A stretch of 64,000 nt of DNA from Bacilli bacterium (GTDB lineage: Bacteria; Bacillota_I; Bacilli_A; RFN20; CAG-826): the NCBI GenBank assembly GCA_017468925.1, contig JAFUHI010000001.1:75655-139654 (forward strand), given 5' to 3'. Below the pieces are notes generated by a model. It ran no database searches and had not been told where the DNA came from. It saw only the letters and a list, made by a program, of their open reading frames with translations. The translations under genes were made by a program, and so were the position numbers. The first letter of the stretch is position 1. Every line of letters starts with the position of its first letter. Of this stretch, positions 27,972-37,412 are shown in pieces.

Positions 27972-28904
27972 ATGGAAAATATCGAAAGAAAAACAATAGT
28001 GGAAGTAAGGGGATTATCGAAGCAATACGGTAATTTCTATGCTCTTAAAGATTTGGATTTGAGCATCAAAGAAGGGGAGATTGTTGGCCTTGTTGGTAAA
28101 AACGGGGCGGGCAAAACCACGCTTATTAGACTAATAGCGGGCTTAATAGAACCAACTAGTGGCACGATGTCATTATTTGGAGAGAACGACAAAAGCAAAT
28201 TGACGAGAATGAGAGGGGGAATTGCAGCGATGGTGGAAACACCCGCCCTCTATTTGAACATGAACGCTCACGACAATTTGATGACTAGATGCATCTTGGA
28301 GAATATGCCTAAAGCGGGCCTAGAACAATACATAAAAGACCGCCTCGAATATGTCGGTTTAGGGGATTATTATAAATCAAGCAAGAAGGTTAAAGATTTC
28401 TCGCTTGGAATGAGGCAAAGAATCGGAATTGCTATGGCGCTTACTGGCGATCCCAAACTTCTTATTTTGGACGAGCCAACCAATGGATTAGATCCAGAAG
28501 GGATTAAACAAATCCGCGAATTGCTCCAAAAGATAAACAAAGAGCAAGGGGCAACCATTATCGTATCCAGCCATATTCTTTCTGAATTAGGCAAATTTGC
28601 CACCTCATATGTTTTCTTGGATCAAGGCGAAAAAATCAAAGAAGCAACTGAGCAAGAACTAGAATCCAACGGTGGCAAAATAATCAAAATCACCGCAAAA
28701 GACAATAAAAAAGCCTGCAAAGCCTTGACGGATTTGAAATATGAGCATGTAGAAAAAGATGACACAATCATCATCTCTAACGTTAATAATGTCGCCGAGG
28801 CGATAAACAAAATGGCGAAAGCGGGAATCGAATTCGTCTCATTCAAAGAAGAATCTTCCGATCTCGAACAATTCTTTGTCGATTTGTTGGAGGAGCTACA
28901 ATAA
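27972..28904 (+). CDS. ABC transporter ATP-binding protein (BcrA-like)
   Basis: 310 residues. Walker A is GLVGKNGAGKTTLIRLIAG, the signature is FSLGMRQRIGIAMAL and Walker B is LLILDEPTNGLDPEG. The C-terminal 80 residues after the nucleotide-binding domain are typical of exporters of the bacitracin/lantibiotic-resistance or uncharacterised ABC-2 type. The gene is followed at once (1-base overlap) by its permease. Substrate unknown. ATG 27972 is taken as the start because a TATAAT lies 8 bases before it; a TTG three codons upstream overlaps the -10 box. Confidence 0.92.
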   Translation: MENIERKTIVEVRGLSKQYGNFYALKDLDLSIKEGEIVGLVGKNGAGKTTLIRLIAGLIEPTSGTMSLFGENDKSKLTRMRGGIAAMVETPALYLNMNAHDNLMTRCILENMPKAGLEQYIKDRLEYVGLGDYYKSSKKVKDFSLGMRQRIGIAMALTGDPKLLILDEPTNGLDPEGIKQIRELLQKINKEQGATIIVSSHILSELGKFATSYVFLDQGEKIKEATEQELESNGGKIIKITAKDNKKACKALTDLKYEHVEKDDTIIISNVNNVAEAINKMAKAGIEFVSFKEESSDLEQFFVDLLEELQ

Positions 28905-29833
28905 TGGAAAACAATATCAAATCAATTGAATCACGTTCCTCCTTCTCTCATATGAAGGATTTATTCAAGATGTTCTTATTCAGAATGTGGAGAGACTCAT
29001 CTTTATACGTATTGCTAGGTATTGATGTGGTGGTCTCTGCTATTTTCTTTATCGTGATAGGCGCAATATCATCCGATTTGAATAACAATTCCGGGGCGGA
29101 CTTCTCCTATTATTTCGTTTGGTGCCAGATAATGGCTTCGGGCTCGATAGGCTTAATCATGATACTAATGTTAGGTTTGCTTTTCTCCACCAATTTCTTT
29201 GCCCGTGAATTTAATTTCGGCACTATAAGAAACATATTTTTAGCAGGAAAGAAGAGGATTGAGCTTTATGTGTCGGTTCTATTGATGACTGCGATAATCA
29301 CTTTAGTTTTCTTTTTGATTCCTTTTGTCATTGCTTCATTAACGTCTGTTATCTTCTCCGTACCTTTATTTGCAGAAACCACTGACTACGCTAAATTCTT
29401 TCTCGGCGCGGCTTTGATATTATTATTCGGTTTATCGTGCGTATGCTTTGTCGTTTCCATCACCTTTATGATGGGAAGGGGTGGCCCAGCCTATTGGATA
29501 TTCTATGGCTCATTCCTCTTGATCTATGTCGGATTCACCATCATGAATCTTATCCAAGGATTGCACGTCCCTGGTGATGAAGCGGAAAGAGTGAAATATT
29601 TAGAAACATGGACCAAGATAAACGAACTCATACCAACCTATCAGCTATCCTATTTTAGAGCGATGTGTGATTTTGATAATCTAGGCGAAGCGTCTATGGC
29701 ACTTTTTGGCAACACTTATTCGCTTGATCAAATGCCTTCAATCATCACCAAAGCCGTTCTTGAATACACCTTATGGGGTGGCCTTTGGACATTCTTAGGC
29801 ATATTTACATTCAATCGTAAAGATTTGAAGTAA
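28904..29833 (+). CDS. ABC-2 type transporter permease
   Basis: 309 residues with about six hydrophobic segments beginning near residue 35 (YVLLGIDVVVSAIFFIVIGA). A long extracytoplasmic-type loop lies between the last helices (HVPGDEAERVKYLETWTK). Pairs with the ATP-binding protein upstream, one base of overlap, making a two-gene exporter. Substrate not predictable from sequence. Confidence 0.85.
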   Translation: MENNIKSIESRSSFSHMKDLFKMFLFRMWRDSSLYVLLGIDVVVSAIFFIVIGAISSDLNNNSGADFSYYFVWCQIMASGSIGLIMILMLGLLFSTNFFAREFNFGTIRNIFLAGKKRIELYVSVLLMTAIITLVFFLIPFVIASLTSVIFSVPLFAETTDYAKFFLGAALILLFGLSCVCFVVSITFMMGRGGPAYWIFYGSFLLIYVGFTIMNLIQGLHVPGDEAERVKYLETWTKINELIPTYQLSYFRAMCDFDNLGEASMALFGNTYSLDQMPSIITKAVLEYTLWGGLWTFLGIFTFNRKDLK

Positions 29834-29894
29834 ACCCATTTGCTAACACAACATTATTTAAGTACTCTTTGTTTTTTTGATAAAAGAGTTAAAA

Positions 29895-29900
29895 TATAAT
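29895..29900 (+). promoter_or_regulatory. ogt promoter -10
   Basis: TATAAT 20 bases before the ATG at 29921, with a T-rich -35 region; the leader would be about 14 bases and shows no clear ribosome binding site. Confidence 0.45.
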
Positions 29901-29920
29901 CAACAAACGGTATTAATAAT

Positions 29921-30397
29921 ATGGATGAGATTCTTTATTCGATTTATGATACTAAACTTGGCGATGTGACAATCTCTGCGAAAGAAAAAGCAGTCGTGGG
30001 TCTTTTATATGGCTCCAACGATCCAGAGAATCAGACATTCGGCGAGAACACCCTTTTATTGGACACAATCGTAGAAGTCAATCGTTTCTGCTATGGCCAA
30101 TTGAAGAATTTCACCATCAAAGTGGAATTATCCGGTACTGAATTCGAGAAAAAGGTCTATGAATACGTCATGAGCATTCCTTATGGCGAAACAAGAAGCT
30201 ATCAAGATGTCGCAGTGGCGATAGGCGAACCGAATTCTGCGCGCGCTGTTGCAGTCGCCTTAAACAAGAACCCAATACCAATCATCATCCCATGCCACCG
30301 AGTAATCGGAAAAGATGGTGATCTAGTAGGATACGTCGATAGCCTTGATAAAAAAGAAAAGCTTCTAGAAATAGAAAGAGAAACATTGAGGAAATAA
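29921..30397 (+). CDS. ogt: methylated-DNA--protein-cysteine methyltransferase
   Basis: 158 residues. Repairs O6-alkylguanine by suicidal transfer to cysteine. The active site IPCHRVIG is intact, with the helix-turn-helix YGETRSYQDVAVAIG and the asparagine hinge region ARAVAVALNKNP preceding it. Single gene between the ABC exporter and convergent thrS. Confidence 0.94.
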   Translation: MDEILYSIYDTKLGDVTISAKEKAVVGLLYGSNDPENQTFGENTLLLDTIVEVNRFCYGQLKNFTIKVELSGTEFEKKVYEYVMSIPYGETRSYQDVAVAIGEPNSARAVAVALNKNPIPIIIPCHRVIGKDGDLVGYVDSLDKKEKLLEIERETLRK

Positions 30398-30400
30398 AAA

Positions 30401-30427
30401 AATCTGGCAGGGGTTAACCGCCAGATT
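30401..30427. terminator. bidirectional terminator ogt/thrS
   Basis: AATCTGGC/GCCAGATT stem followed by CTTTTTTTG on the plus strand and preceded by an A-run, so both ogt and thrS can terminate here. Confidence 0.8.
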
Positions 30428-30436
30428 CTTTTTTTG

Positions 30437-32335
30437 TTATAGATAACGCAATTTCTCTTCAACCGACTTCGTTATGAGTTTCTTGAACTCTTCTAAGGAG
30501 ACGCTTATCTGTTCTTTTTCTCCAAAGACACGATAGGTGACGGATTTGGAATCCCTCTCCTTGTCTCCCAAGACCAAAGTGAAGGGGATTTTATTGACTT
30601 GAGCGTTTCTCATTCTGTAGCCAAGTTTCTCATTTGAATCGTCGATTTTGCAGCGAATCCCCACTGAAACGAGGGAATCATACACTTCTTTAGCATATTC
30701 ATTCTGCGCGGAAGAGACAGGCAATATCGCACATTGGATTGGTGCGATCCATGTTGGGAAAGCCCCTCCATAGTTCTCAGTGATAATGCCGATGAATCTT
30801 TCGACCGAACCAAAGACTACGCGGTGAAGTAAATATGGTTCTTTCTTTTCTCCATTCTCATCGATGTAGAAGCAGCCGAACCTGTGTGGGAGATTAACAT
30901 CGAGTTGAATCGTTCCACATTGCCAAGTACGGCCCATAGAGTCTTTTAGCTTGAAATCTAGTTTAGGACCATAGAAGGCTCCATCGCCTTCATTGATGGA
31001 ATATTCATGTCCTGAATCGATACACGCTTGGGCTAAAGCCGCTTCGCTTCTCTTCCAGAATTCTTCGCTTCCGATATGATCTTCTGGCATGGTTGAAAGA
31101 ACGATGCGATAGCTTAAGCCAAATACGTTATATACCTCATCCATCACTCGCATAATGGCTTTGACCTCGCTTTCGACTTGGTCAGGTCTAATGAAGGTGT
31201 GGGCGTCGTCTTGGGTAAAGGCCCTAACTCTAAATAAACCATTTAAGGCGCCAGATGCTTCGTGTCTATGAACGTGGCCTAACTCTGCAAACCTTAAAGG
31301 CAATTCCCTATAGGAGTGGATGTCGTTTTTATAAACCAATATTGCGCCTGGGCAATTCATAGGTTTAATGGCGAAATCTTTCTCATCAATCTTAGTAGTG
31401 TACATATTGTCTCTATAATGATCCCAATGTCCTGAAGTCTCCCACAAATCACGGGAAAGCATGGTCGGAGTCTCGACCTGGACATAGCCATTTCTTAGAT
31501 GCACTTTTCTCCAATAATCTAATAAAGCGTTCTTCAAAAGCATTCCATTTGGCAAGAAGAAGGGGAAGCCAGGACCATAATCGGAAATCATGAACAAACC
31601 TAAATCTCTTCCGAGTTTGCGGTGGTCATTCGCTTTTCTCTTCTCTAATATCTCTAAATAAGAGGCAAGCTCTTCCTTGCTCCACCATGAGGTGCCATAG
31701 ATTCTTGTTAATTGTTTGTTTTTGCTATCGCCTCTCCAATAGGCACCCGCTAAAGAAAGCAATTTGAAATTCTTTATGAATCCGGTTGAGGGGACGTGAG
31801 GTCCGCGGCATAGATCAACAAATTCACCCTGTTCATATAAAGATATATTGTCTTCAATGCCTTCAATCAATTCGAGTTTGTATGGATTGTCTACAAAGAC
31901 TTTTTTGGCCTCTTTTGCATCGACATCTTTTCTAATAAAAGGAACATTTTCCTTCGAAATCCTTGCCATTTCCGCCTCAATCGCGGCAAAATCATTCTCC
32001 GTAAGTGATTCATCTCCGAAATCTACATCGTAATAGAATCCCTCTTCAATTGCAGGTCCATAACCGAATTTGGCCTGTGGATGAAGCCTCTTTATCGCCT
32101 GGGCCATAAGATGGGAGGTGGAGTGGTTTAGTATCTCGAATGCCTCTTTATCGCTTGTGTGGATAAAGACTATTTCTTCATTCTCCAGAAGAACTCTTCT
32201 CATGTCGAATGTCTTTTCGCCAACCTTATAAGCGATGATTTTGTTTTTGTTTTCTGGCTCTAGAGTTTTCGCTGCGACAAAACCATTCGCATTTTCTTCG
32301 ATTTCCCTTGGCTTTCCTTGATAGATGATTTTCAT
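30437..32335 (-). CDS. thrS: threonyl-tRNA synthetase
   Basis: 632 residues. N-terminal TGS and editing domains (HSTSHLMAQAIKRLHP carries the editing-site histidines), then the class II core with MNCPGAILVYK (zinc cysteine), HRHEASGALNGLFRVRAF (motif 2) and GSVERFIGIITE (motif 3), and a C-terminal anticodon-binding domain. ATG 32335 follows AGGAGG; a longer frame would run back into the T-box terminator. Regulated by the T-box leader immediately upstream. Confidence 0.96.
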   Translation of the reverse strand: MKIIYQGKPREIEENANGFVAAKTLEPENKNKIIAYKVGEKTFDMRRVLLENEEIVFIHTSDKEAFEILNHSTSHLMAQAIKRLHPQAKFGYGPAIEEGFYYDVDFGDESLTENDFAAIEAEMARISKENVPFIRKDVDAKEAKKVFVDNPYKLELIEGIEDNISLYEQGEFVDLCRGPHVPSTGFIKNFKLLSLAGAYWRGDSKNKQLTRIYGTSWWSKEELASYLEILEKRKANDHRKLGRDLGLFMISDYGPGFPFFLPNGMLLKNALLDYWRKVHLRNGYVQVETPTMLSRDLWETSGHWDHYRDNMYTTKIDEKDFAIKPMNCPGAILVYKNDIHSYRELPLRFAELGHVHRHEASGALNGLFRVRAFTQDDAHTFIRPDQVESEVKAIMRVMDEVYNVFGLSYRIVLSTMPEDHIGSEEFWKRSEAALAQACIDSGHEYSINEGDGAFYGPKLDFKLKDSMGRTWQCGTIQLDVNLPHRFGCFYIDENGEKKEPYLLHRVVFGSVERFIGIITENYGGAFPTWIAPIQCAILPVSSAQNEYAKEVYDSLVSVGIRCKIDDSNEKLGYRMRNAQVNKIPFTLVLGDKERDSKSVTYRVFGEKEQISVSLEEFKKLITKSVEEKLRYL

Positions 32336-32357
32336 AATTAACCTCCTAAAAAATAAA

Positions 32358-32522
32358 GAAACGCCCCATATAAGGACGCTTCCGCGTGGTACCACCTTAT
32401 TTCGGAATATAATTCCGCTCTTTCTCGCCTTAACGCGGCTGAGTTACGCTTGACTCATCGCCAAGAGCTCCGGAGTGGTACTCCATATGGCTATAGCCAT
32501 TTGAGCATGTCTCCTTCATAGC
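32358..32522 (-). promoter_or_regulatory. T-box riboswitch controlling thrS
   Basis: The T-box core GGTGGTACCACG is present on the minus strand within 32382-32396, followed by a terminator stem (32374-32381 with 32360-32367) and a T-rich run before the thrS ribosome binding site. In the 5' part, GGAG (32511-32514) pairs with CTCC (32472-32475), leaving an internal loop that displays ACC (32477-32479 on the complement), a threonine codon followed by A, above a second stem CTC/GAG and a small ATGGC/GCCAT hairpin. Stem I is unusually short. Confidence 0.9.
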
Positions 32523-32550
32523 GTATTAATAATAATCTAATGAAATATAT

Positions 32551-32556
32551 AGTCAA
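32551..32556 (-). promoter_or_regulatory. thrS promoter -35
   Basis: TTGACT on the minus strand, just inside the end of pyk's downstream spacer; the -10 is ambiguous (ATTATT or TATTAA at 17 to 19 bases). Transcription from here would start near 32522. Confidence 0.45.
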
Positions 32557-32562
32557 GCAACA

Positions 32563-34020
32563 TTATTCCAAATCTTCGATTGGGTTGACTGTTAATATTC
32601 TCATGAAATTGGTCTTCCCAGATCCTGTTGGGGTGCCGCCAGATAGAACGATATAATCACCGACTTTCATGCCTAAATCTCTAGCAATTTTAATTGCTAA
32701 GACTTCCATTTCCTCAACGAAGTCAGGCATCGTGGTTTTGATAAGAACACTATAAACACCCCACATCCATCCAGAATTCAAAGCGCTTTTTCTCCTATTG
32801 GTGACGGAGATTATTGGGCAGCAGGGTCTAGCTTTGGAGATGCGGTTTGTCGATTTGCCGGTTTCGGTGAAATTGACAATCAATTTAGCGCCGATTAATA
32901 AAGCGGTAGTGGCAACCGCATTAGCGATCGCATCATTGTTTTCTCTTTCAGATGTTTCATAAGCTTCTCTAGCCAATTCATCATAATGGAGATATTTTTC
33001 GGCGGTGCTAGCGATAGCGGATTGCATCCTAACTGATTCAACTGGATATTTTCCTGAAGCCGATTCGCCAGAAAGCATAACGCAGTCGCAGCTTTCATTA
33101 ATCGCCGTGGCAACATCACCGACCTCCGCTCTAGTGGGGCGAGGATGGGTGCACATCGAATCAAGCATCTGGGTAGCGACGATGACTGGTTTACCAACCT
33201 TTCTGCATAAATCACAGATTTGTTTTTGGACGTGTGGGACATCTTGAGGAGGAATCTCATCGCCCAAATCACCTCTAGCGACCATGACTCCATCAGCAAG
33301 AGAAATAATCTCTTCAATATTGCTTAATCCTTCGGGGTTTTCGATTTTGGCGAAAATAGGCATATCAGGTTTGCCATATTTTTTGCAGATTTCTTTTAAA
33401 TCGATTACGTCTTGCGGCCTTCTTACAAAAGAAGCAAATACGCAATCGATATCTTGCTCGCAGCCGAATTTGATATCGAGTTCATCTTGTGGGGAAATGA
33501 AATCCATCGTTAATCTAGAAAGAGGGACATTCATCCCTTTTTGGTCTTTGATGTAGTGGTCGTTTTGGGCAACACAGACCAATTCACGATTCTTTGAATC
33601 TTTCTCGACCACCTTCAATTCAAGATTGCCGTCATCAATAAGGATGATCTCATTGACTTTGATATCATCATATAGACCTTTGTATGTGCAATAGAATTTC
33701 TCTTTGGTGCCAAGTATCTTTTCGGAAGTGATTCTGATTTTATCACCGGTCTTGATATCGACTTTGCCATTTTCCATATAACCCGTTCTGATTTCTGGGC
33801 CTTTGGTGTCTATAGCAACAGGGATGTAGATTCCGTATTTCTTTTCAAAATCACGTGCGATTTTGATTTTCTGCAACTGTTCTTCGTGAGTGCCATGCGA
33901 AAAATTGATACGCATGACATTCATCCCTTCTTTGTAAAGTTTATAAACCATTTCCTCGTTATCGGAGGCGGGGCCGATTGTCGCGATGATTTTTGTTTTC
34001 TTTTGAATGTGTAATTCCAT
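32563..34020 (-). CDS. pyk: pyruvate kinase
   Basis: 485 residues. Converts phosphoenolpyruvate and ADP to pyruvate and ATP. N-terminal TKIIATIGPASDNEE, the substrate/metal motif IFAKIENPEGL, VMVARGDLGDEIP and the signature following Lys in KPVIVATQMLDSM are present. The C-terminal domain ends shortly after GGTPTGSGKTN, so the extra phosphotransferase-like domain of Bacillus Pyk is absent. Follows pfkA by 12 bases. Confidence 0.96.
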   Translation of the reverse strand: MELHIQKKTKIIATIGPASDNEEMVYKLYKEGMNVMRINFSHGTHEEQLQKIKIARDFEKKYGIYIPVAIDTKGPEIRTGYMENGKVDIKTGDKIRITSEKILGTKEKFYCTYKGLYDDIKVNEIILIDDGNLELKVVEKDSKNRELVCVAQNDHYIKDQKGMNVPLSRLTMDFISPQDELDIKFGCEQDIDCVFASFVRRPQDVIDLKEICKKYGKPDMPIFAKIENPEGLSNIEEIISLADGVMVARGDLGDEIPPQDVPHVQKQICDLCRKVGKPVIVATQMLDSMCTHPRPTRAEVGDVATAINESCDCVMLSGESASGKYPVESVRMQSAIASTAEKYLHYDELAREAYETSERENNDAIANAVATTALLIGAKLIVNFTETGKSTNRISKARPCCPIISVTNRRKSALNSGWMWGVYSVLIKTTMPDFVEEMEVLAIKIARDLGMKVGDYIVLSGGTPTGSGKTNFMRILTVNPIEDLE

Positions 34021-34032
34021 GGTTTCTCTCTT

Positions 34033-35027
<995 letters not shown>

Positions 35028-35101
35028 TCCCTTTTGAATATCCTTAATAAAGGATAAAGAAATCTAAAAAGTAAAAAAAGAGCAAATTAAATATATTTTT
35101 A

Positions 35102-35136
35102 AATGTGGAAAACTATCTTTATGAATGTGGAAAACT
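35102..35136. promoter_or_regulatory. two DnaA-box-like direct repeats upstream of dnaB-dnaI
   Basis: AATGTGGAAAACT occurs at 35102-35114 and 35124-35136, exactly 22 bases apart. The core TGTGGAAAA differs by one base from the complement of the DnaA box TTATCCACA (TGTGGATAA). Position upstream of replication-initiation genes makes DnaA control plausible. Confidence 0.5.
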
Positions 35137-35221
35137 TGAAAAAGAGTAGGAAATAAGGTTAATAATTGAAACAAACGTAGATGTTAAAAAATCAAAAAAG
35201 CTAGAAATTACCGAAACTTTT

Positions 35222-35252
35222 TTAACAAATCCGCAAATTAATGTGCTACAAT
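35222..35252 (+). promoter_or_regulatory. dnaB-dnaI promoter, leaderless geometry
   Basis: Extended -10 TG-C-TACAAT (35244-35252) with TTAACA at 35222-35227 (19-base spacer). Seven bases separate the -10 from the ATG at 35260, and no ribosome binding site exists. Confidence 0.65.
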
Positions 35253-35259
35253 TCTTCTC

Positions 35260-36531
35260 ATGAATAAAACCATATCCCCCTCAGATATATTCGAAATAAG
35301 ACAAATGTCGCTTGTTTCAGAACTAGACAAGCAGATATTGATGGATTTCTACGCTCCAATAATTGGGATGCGCTCTTTCGCCTTATATACCTTTCTTTTG
35401 GATTTAAGAAGAAAATCCATAAACTCATTCGATAAATTGCTTAATAGGACCGCGATGACGATAAAAGAAATAAGCGATTCTTTTTCATCTTTGGAAGCGC
35501 TTGGGTTAGTGGATTCGTATTTAAGCGAAAAAGACGGAGTGTCCTATTACATTTTCTGCCTCTATTCGCCAAAAATGCCAAATGAGTTCCTGAAGAATCC
35601 TTTCTTATTGCAATTGCTTCTTTCGATGGTTGGGGAAGAAGGGATTAGGTCTCTAGCGAAAAAATACGATTTGGATGATGTTCCTCCCGCTGGATATAAA
35701 AGGATAAGCACATCATTCAAAGAATATTTCAACCCAGATAGCACTTCAACTTTGCCTCGTTCGGTTCTTGATTTAGTAAGCGGCACTAAAAAGACGAGAG
35801 AAATAGGGGAGATGATTGACTTCAATAAACTACTCGCCGAACTGCATAAAATCGACCACAGGTTTATGAGAGAATCGTTCTCTGAAGAGGAGCTTCTTAA
35901 AATCTCTTCATCCGCCTCATTATTTGGCGTCTCATACGAGGATGTTGCCTTTGCTATAACCGATTCATTTGATTTTGATAAAAGGATAGGGGCGAGACTT
36001 GACGTTAATACATTCTCCTCATCGCTTTTATCAAAAAACAAAATACCTTCTTTATCTACTCCATCGATAAGCGACCTTAATGTCAATGAGCTTGGAGATA
36101 GCAGAAACGCTTTGTTCTTAAAGGACATGGAAACTATTAGACCAGTCCAATATCTTTGCAAATTGCAGGGAAATCATAAACCATCCAGCTATGATTTAAG
36201 GATAATCATGATGCTTAAAAACGATATCGGGCTAGCCGAACCTGCGATAAATGCTTTAATCAGCTATGTCCTCCAAAACAATAACAATATCCTTGCGAAA
36301 GGTTTATGCGAGATGCTTGGGGCAGAGCTCGTCCGAGCGAAAATATCTTCATCAATCGACACGATTAATTATTTGAAGAACCGCAAGAAGACAATCGCTT
36401 CAAAGAAGACTAATAATTATAAGAATAAAGATAAACGAGACATCGCCCCCTCTTATATAAAGAATGAAGGAAAAGAAGAAGAGATGAGCGATGAGGAATT
36501 TAAGAAAATGATGGAGGATATCGCCAAATGA
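35260..36531 (+). CDS. dnaB: replication initiation and membrane attachment protein DnaB (Firmicutes type)
   Basis: 423 residues. In Firmicutes DnaB, together with DnaD and DnaI, loads the replicative helicase. N-terminal winged-helix part (LDKQILMDFYAPIIGMRSFALY, LEALGLVDSYLSE) and a C-terminal DnaD/DnaB2-like helical segment (LAEPAINALISYVLQNNNN ... LGAELVRAKI), then a basic/acidic tail. The gene is directly coupled to dnaI by a 4-base ATGA overlap, the conserved Firmicutes arrangement. It appears to be translated from a leaderless mRNA. Confidence 0.88.
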   Translation: MNKTISPSDIFEIRQMSLVSELDKQILMDFYAPIIGMRSFALYTFLLDLRRKSINSFDKLLNRTAMTIKEISDSFSSLEALGLVDSYLSEKDGVSYYIFCLYSPKMPNEFLKNPFLLQLLLSMVGEEGIRSLAKKYDLDDVPPAGYKRISTSFKEYFNPDSTSTLPRSVLDLVSGTKKTREIGEMIDFNKLLAELHKIDHRFMRESFSEEELLKISSSASLFGVSYEDVAFAITDSFDFDKRIGARLDVNTFSSSLLSKNKIPSLSTPSISDLNVNELGDSRNALFLKDMETIRPVQYLCKLQGNHKPSSYDLRIIMMLKNDIGLAEPAINALISYVLQNNNNILAKGLCEMLGAELVRAKISSSIDTINYLKNRKKTIASKKTNNYKNKDKRDIAPSYIKNEGKEEEMSDEEFKKMMEDIAK

Positions 36532-37412
36532 AAAGCACCAGAGATATAAATGCTGCAAATGTAGACAAAGATATCGAATCTTTGATTGATTTCTCTTCTT
36601 ACGATATCCAAACTTTAATGCAAGAACATGACTTATCGAAAGAAGAGGTCATCAAATACTACAACCTGATTGAATCCTATCTTTTGGATAAAAAAGTTTG
36701 CGATAGATGTCCAGGGTTATCTATGTGTCCAAAGGCTGATCAATATATCCAAGCCACATTAGAAAAGAAAGATGGAGAATTGACTAGAAAAGTCGGGTAT
36801 TGCACCCCATATAGAGAAAAGCTAAAGGTTGATTCCTTGTTTTTGCTAAGGGATTATCCAGAAGAATTCTCCAACGTCGTCGCATCTAGTTTAACCAAAA
36901 CAAAAAGAGTAATGTCTCTATTCAAATCTTTAGCGGATACCAGGCAAAACGAAACCAAACCATTCCTTTATGTCCATGGACAATTAGGAAGCGGAAGAAC
37001 ATATCTTCTTTCGGCTTATGCGAATACATTCATCCAAAGCGGAAGAACCGCGGCATTCATGGATTGCAACACAAGAATCGATGAGCTAAAAAGCATGACA
37101 ATAAGCGATAAAGCCCAATTTGAAAGAGCGATTAAAGTTTTATGTGAATGTGATTTGCTGATTTTAGATGAATTTGGAAATTGGTATTTAAGCGAATACA
37201 CGATTGCAAATGTTTTATACCCATTAATCGCATATCGCGCAAAAAATAAGAAATTCACCGTCATATCAAGCGATTATTCATTAAGTGATGTCGCCTTCAC
37301 CTTTGGTGACACGCAAAGCGCTAAAGTTAGAGGCAAACAAGTAATAAGCCTAATCAAAAGCGCACTTAATGAAGAGGTTGTGGTGCAAAAAGGCGTTGAG
37401 CAGAAGCTCTAA
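36528..37412 (+). CDS. dnaI: primosomal helicase loader DnaI
   Basis: 294 residues. N-terminal zinc-binding region (C58, C61, C67 in VCDRCPGLSMCPKA, C92) and C-terminal AAA+ domain. The Walker A reads GQLGSGRTYLL, so the invariant lysine is arginine (AGA at 36996-36998, residue 157). Walker B LLILDEFGNWYLS and the sensor stretch TVISSDYSLSD are normal. The rest of the protein looks fully functional, so either Arg supports nucleotide binding or loading here depends less on ATP. Converges on the mutM-coaE gene. Confidence 0.9.
   Translation: MKSTRDINAANVDKDIESLIDFSSYDIQTLMQEHDLSKEEVIKYYNLIESYLLDKKVCDRCPGLSMCPKADQYIQATLEKKDGELTRKVGYCTPYREKLKVDSLFLLRDYPEEFSNVVASSLTKTKRVMSLFKSLADTRQNETKPFLYVHGQLGSGRTYLLSAYANTFIQSGRTAAFMDCNTRIDELKSMTISDKAQFERAIKVLCECDLLILDEFGNWYLSEYTIANVLYPLIAYRAKNKKFTVISSDYSLSDVAFTFGDTQSAKVRGKQVISLIKSALNEEVVVQKGVEQKL

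Noticed and set aside
32336-32395. N-terminal extension of thrS
   Set aside because: Lies in the T-box terminator; the internal ATG has AGGAGG and gives the normal ThrRS start.
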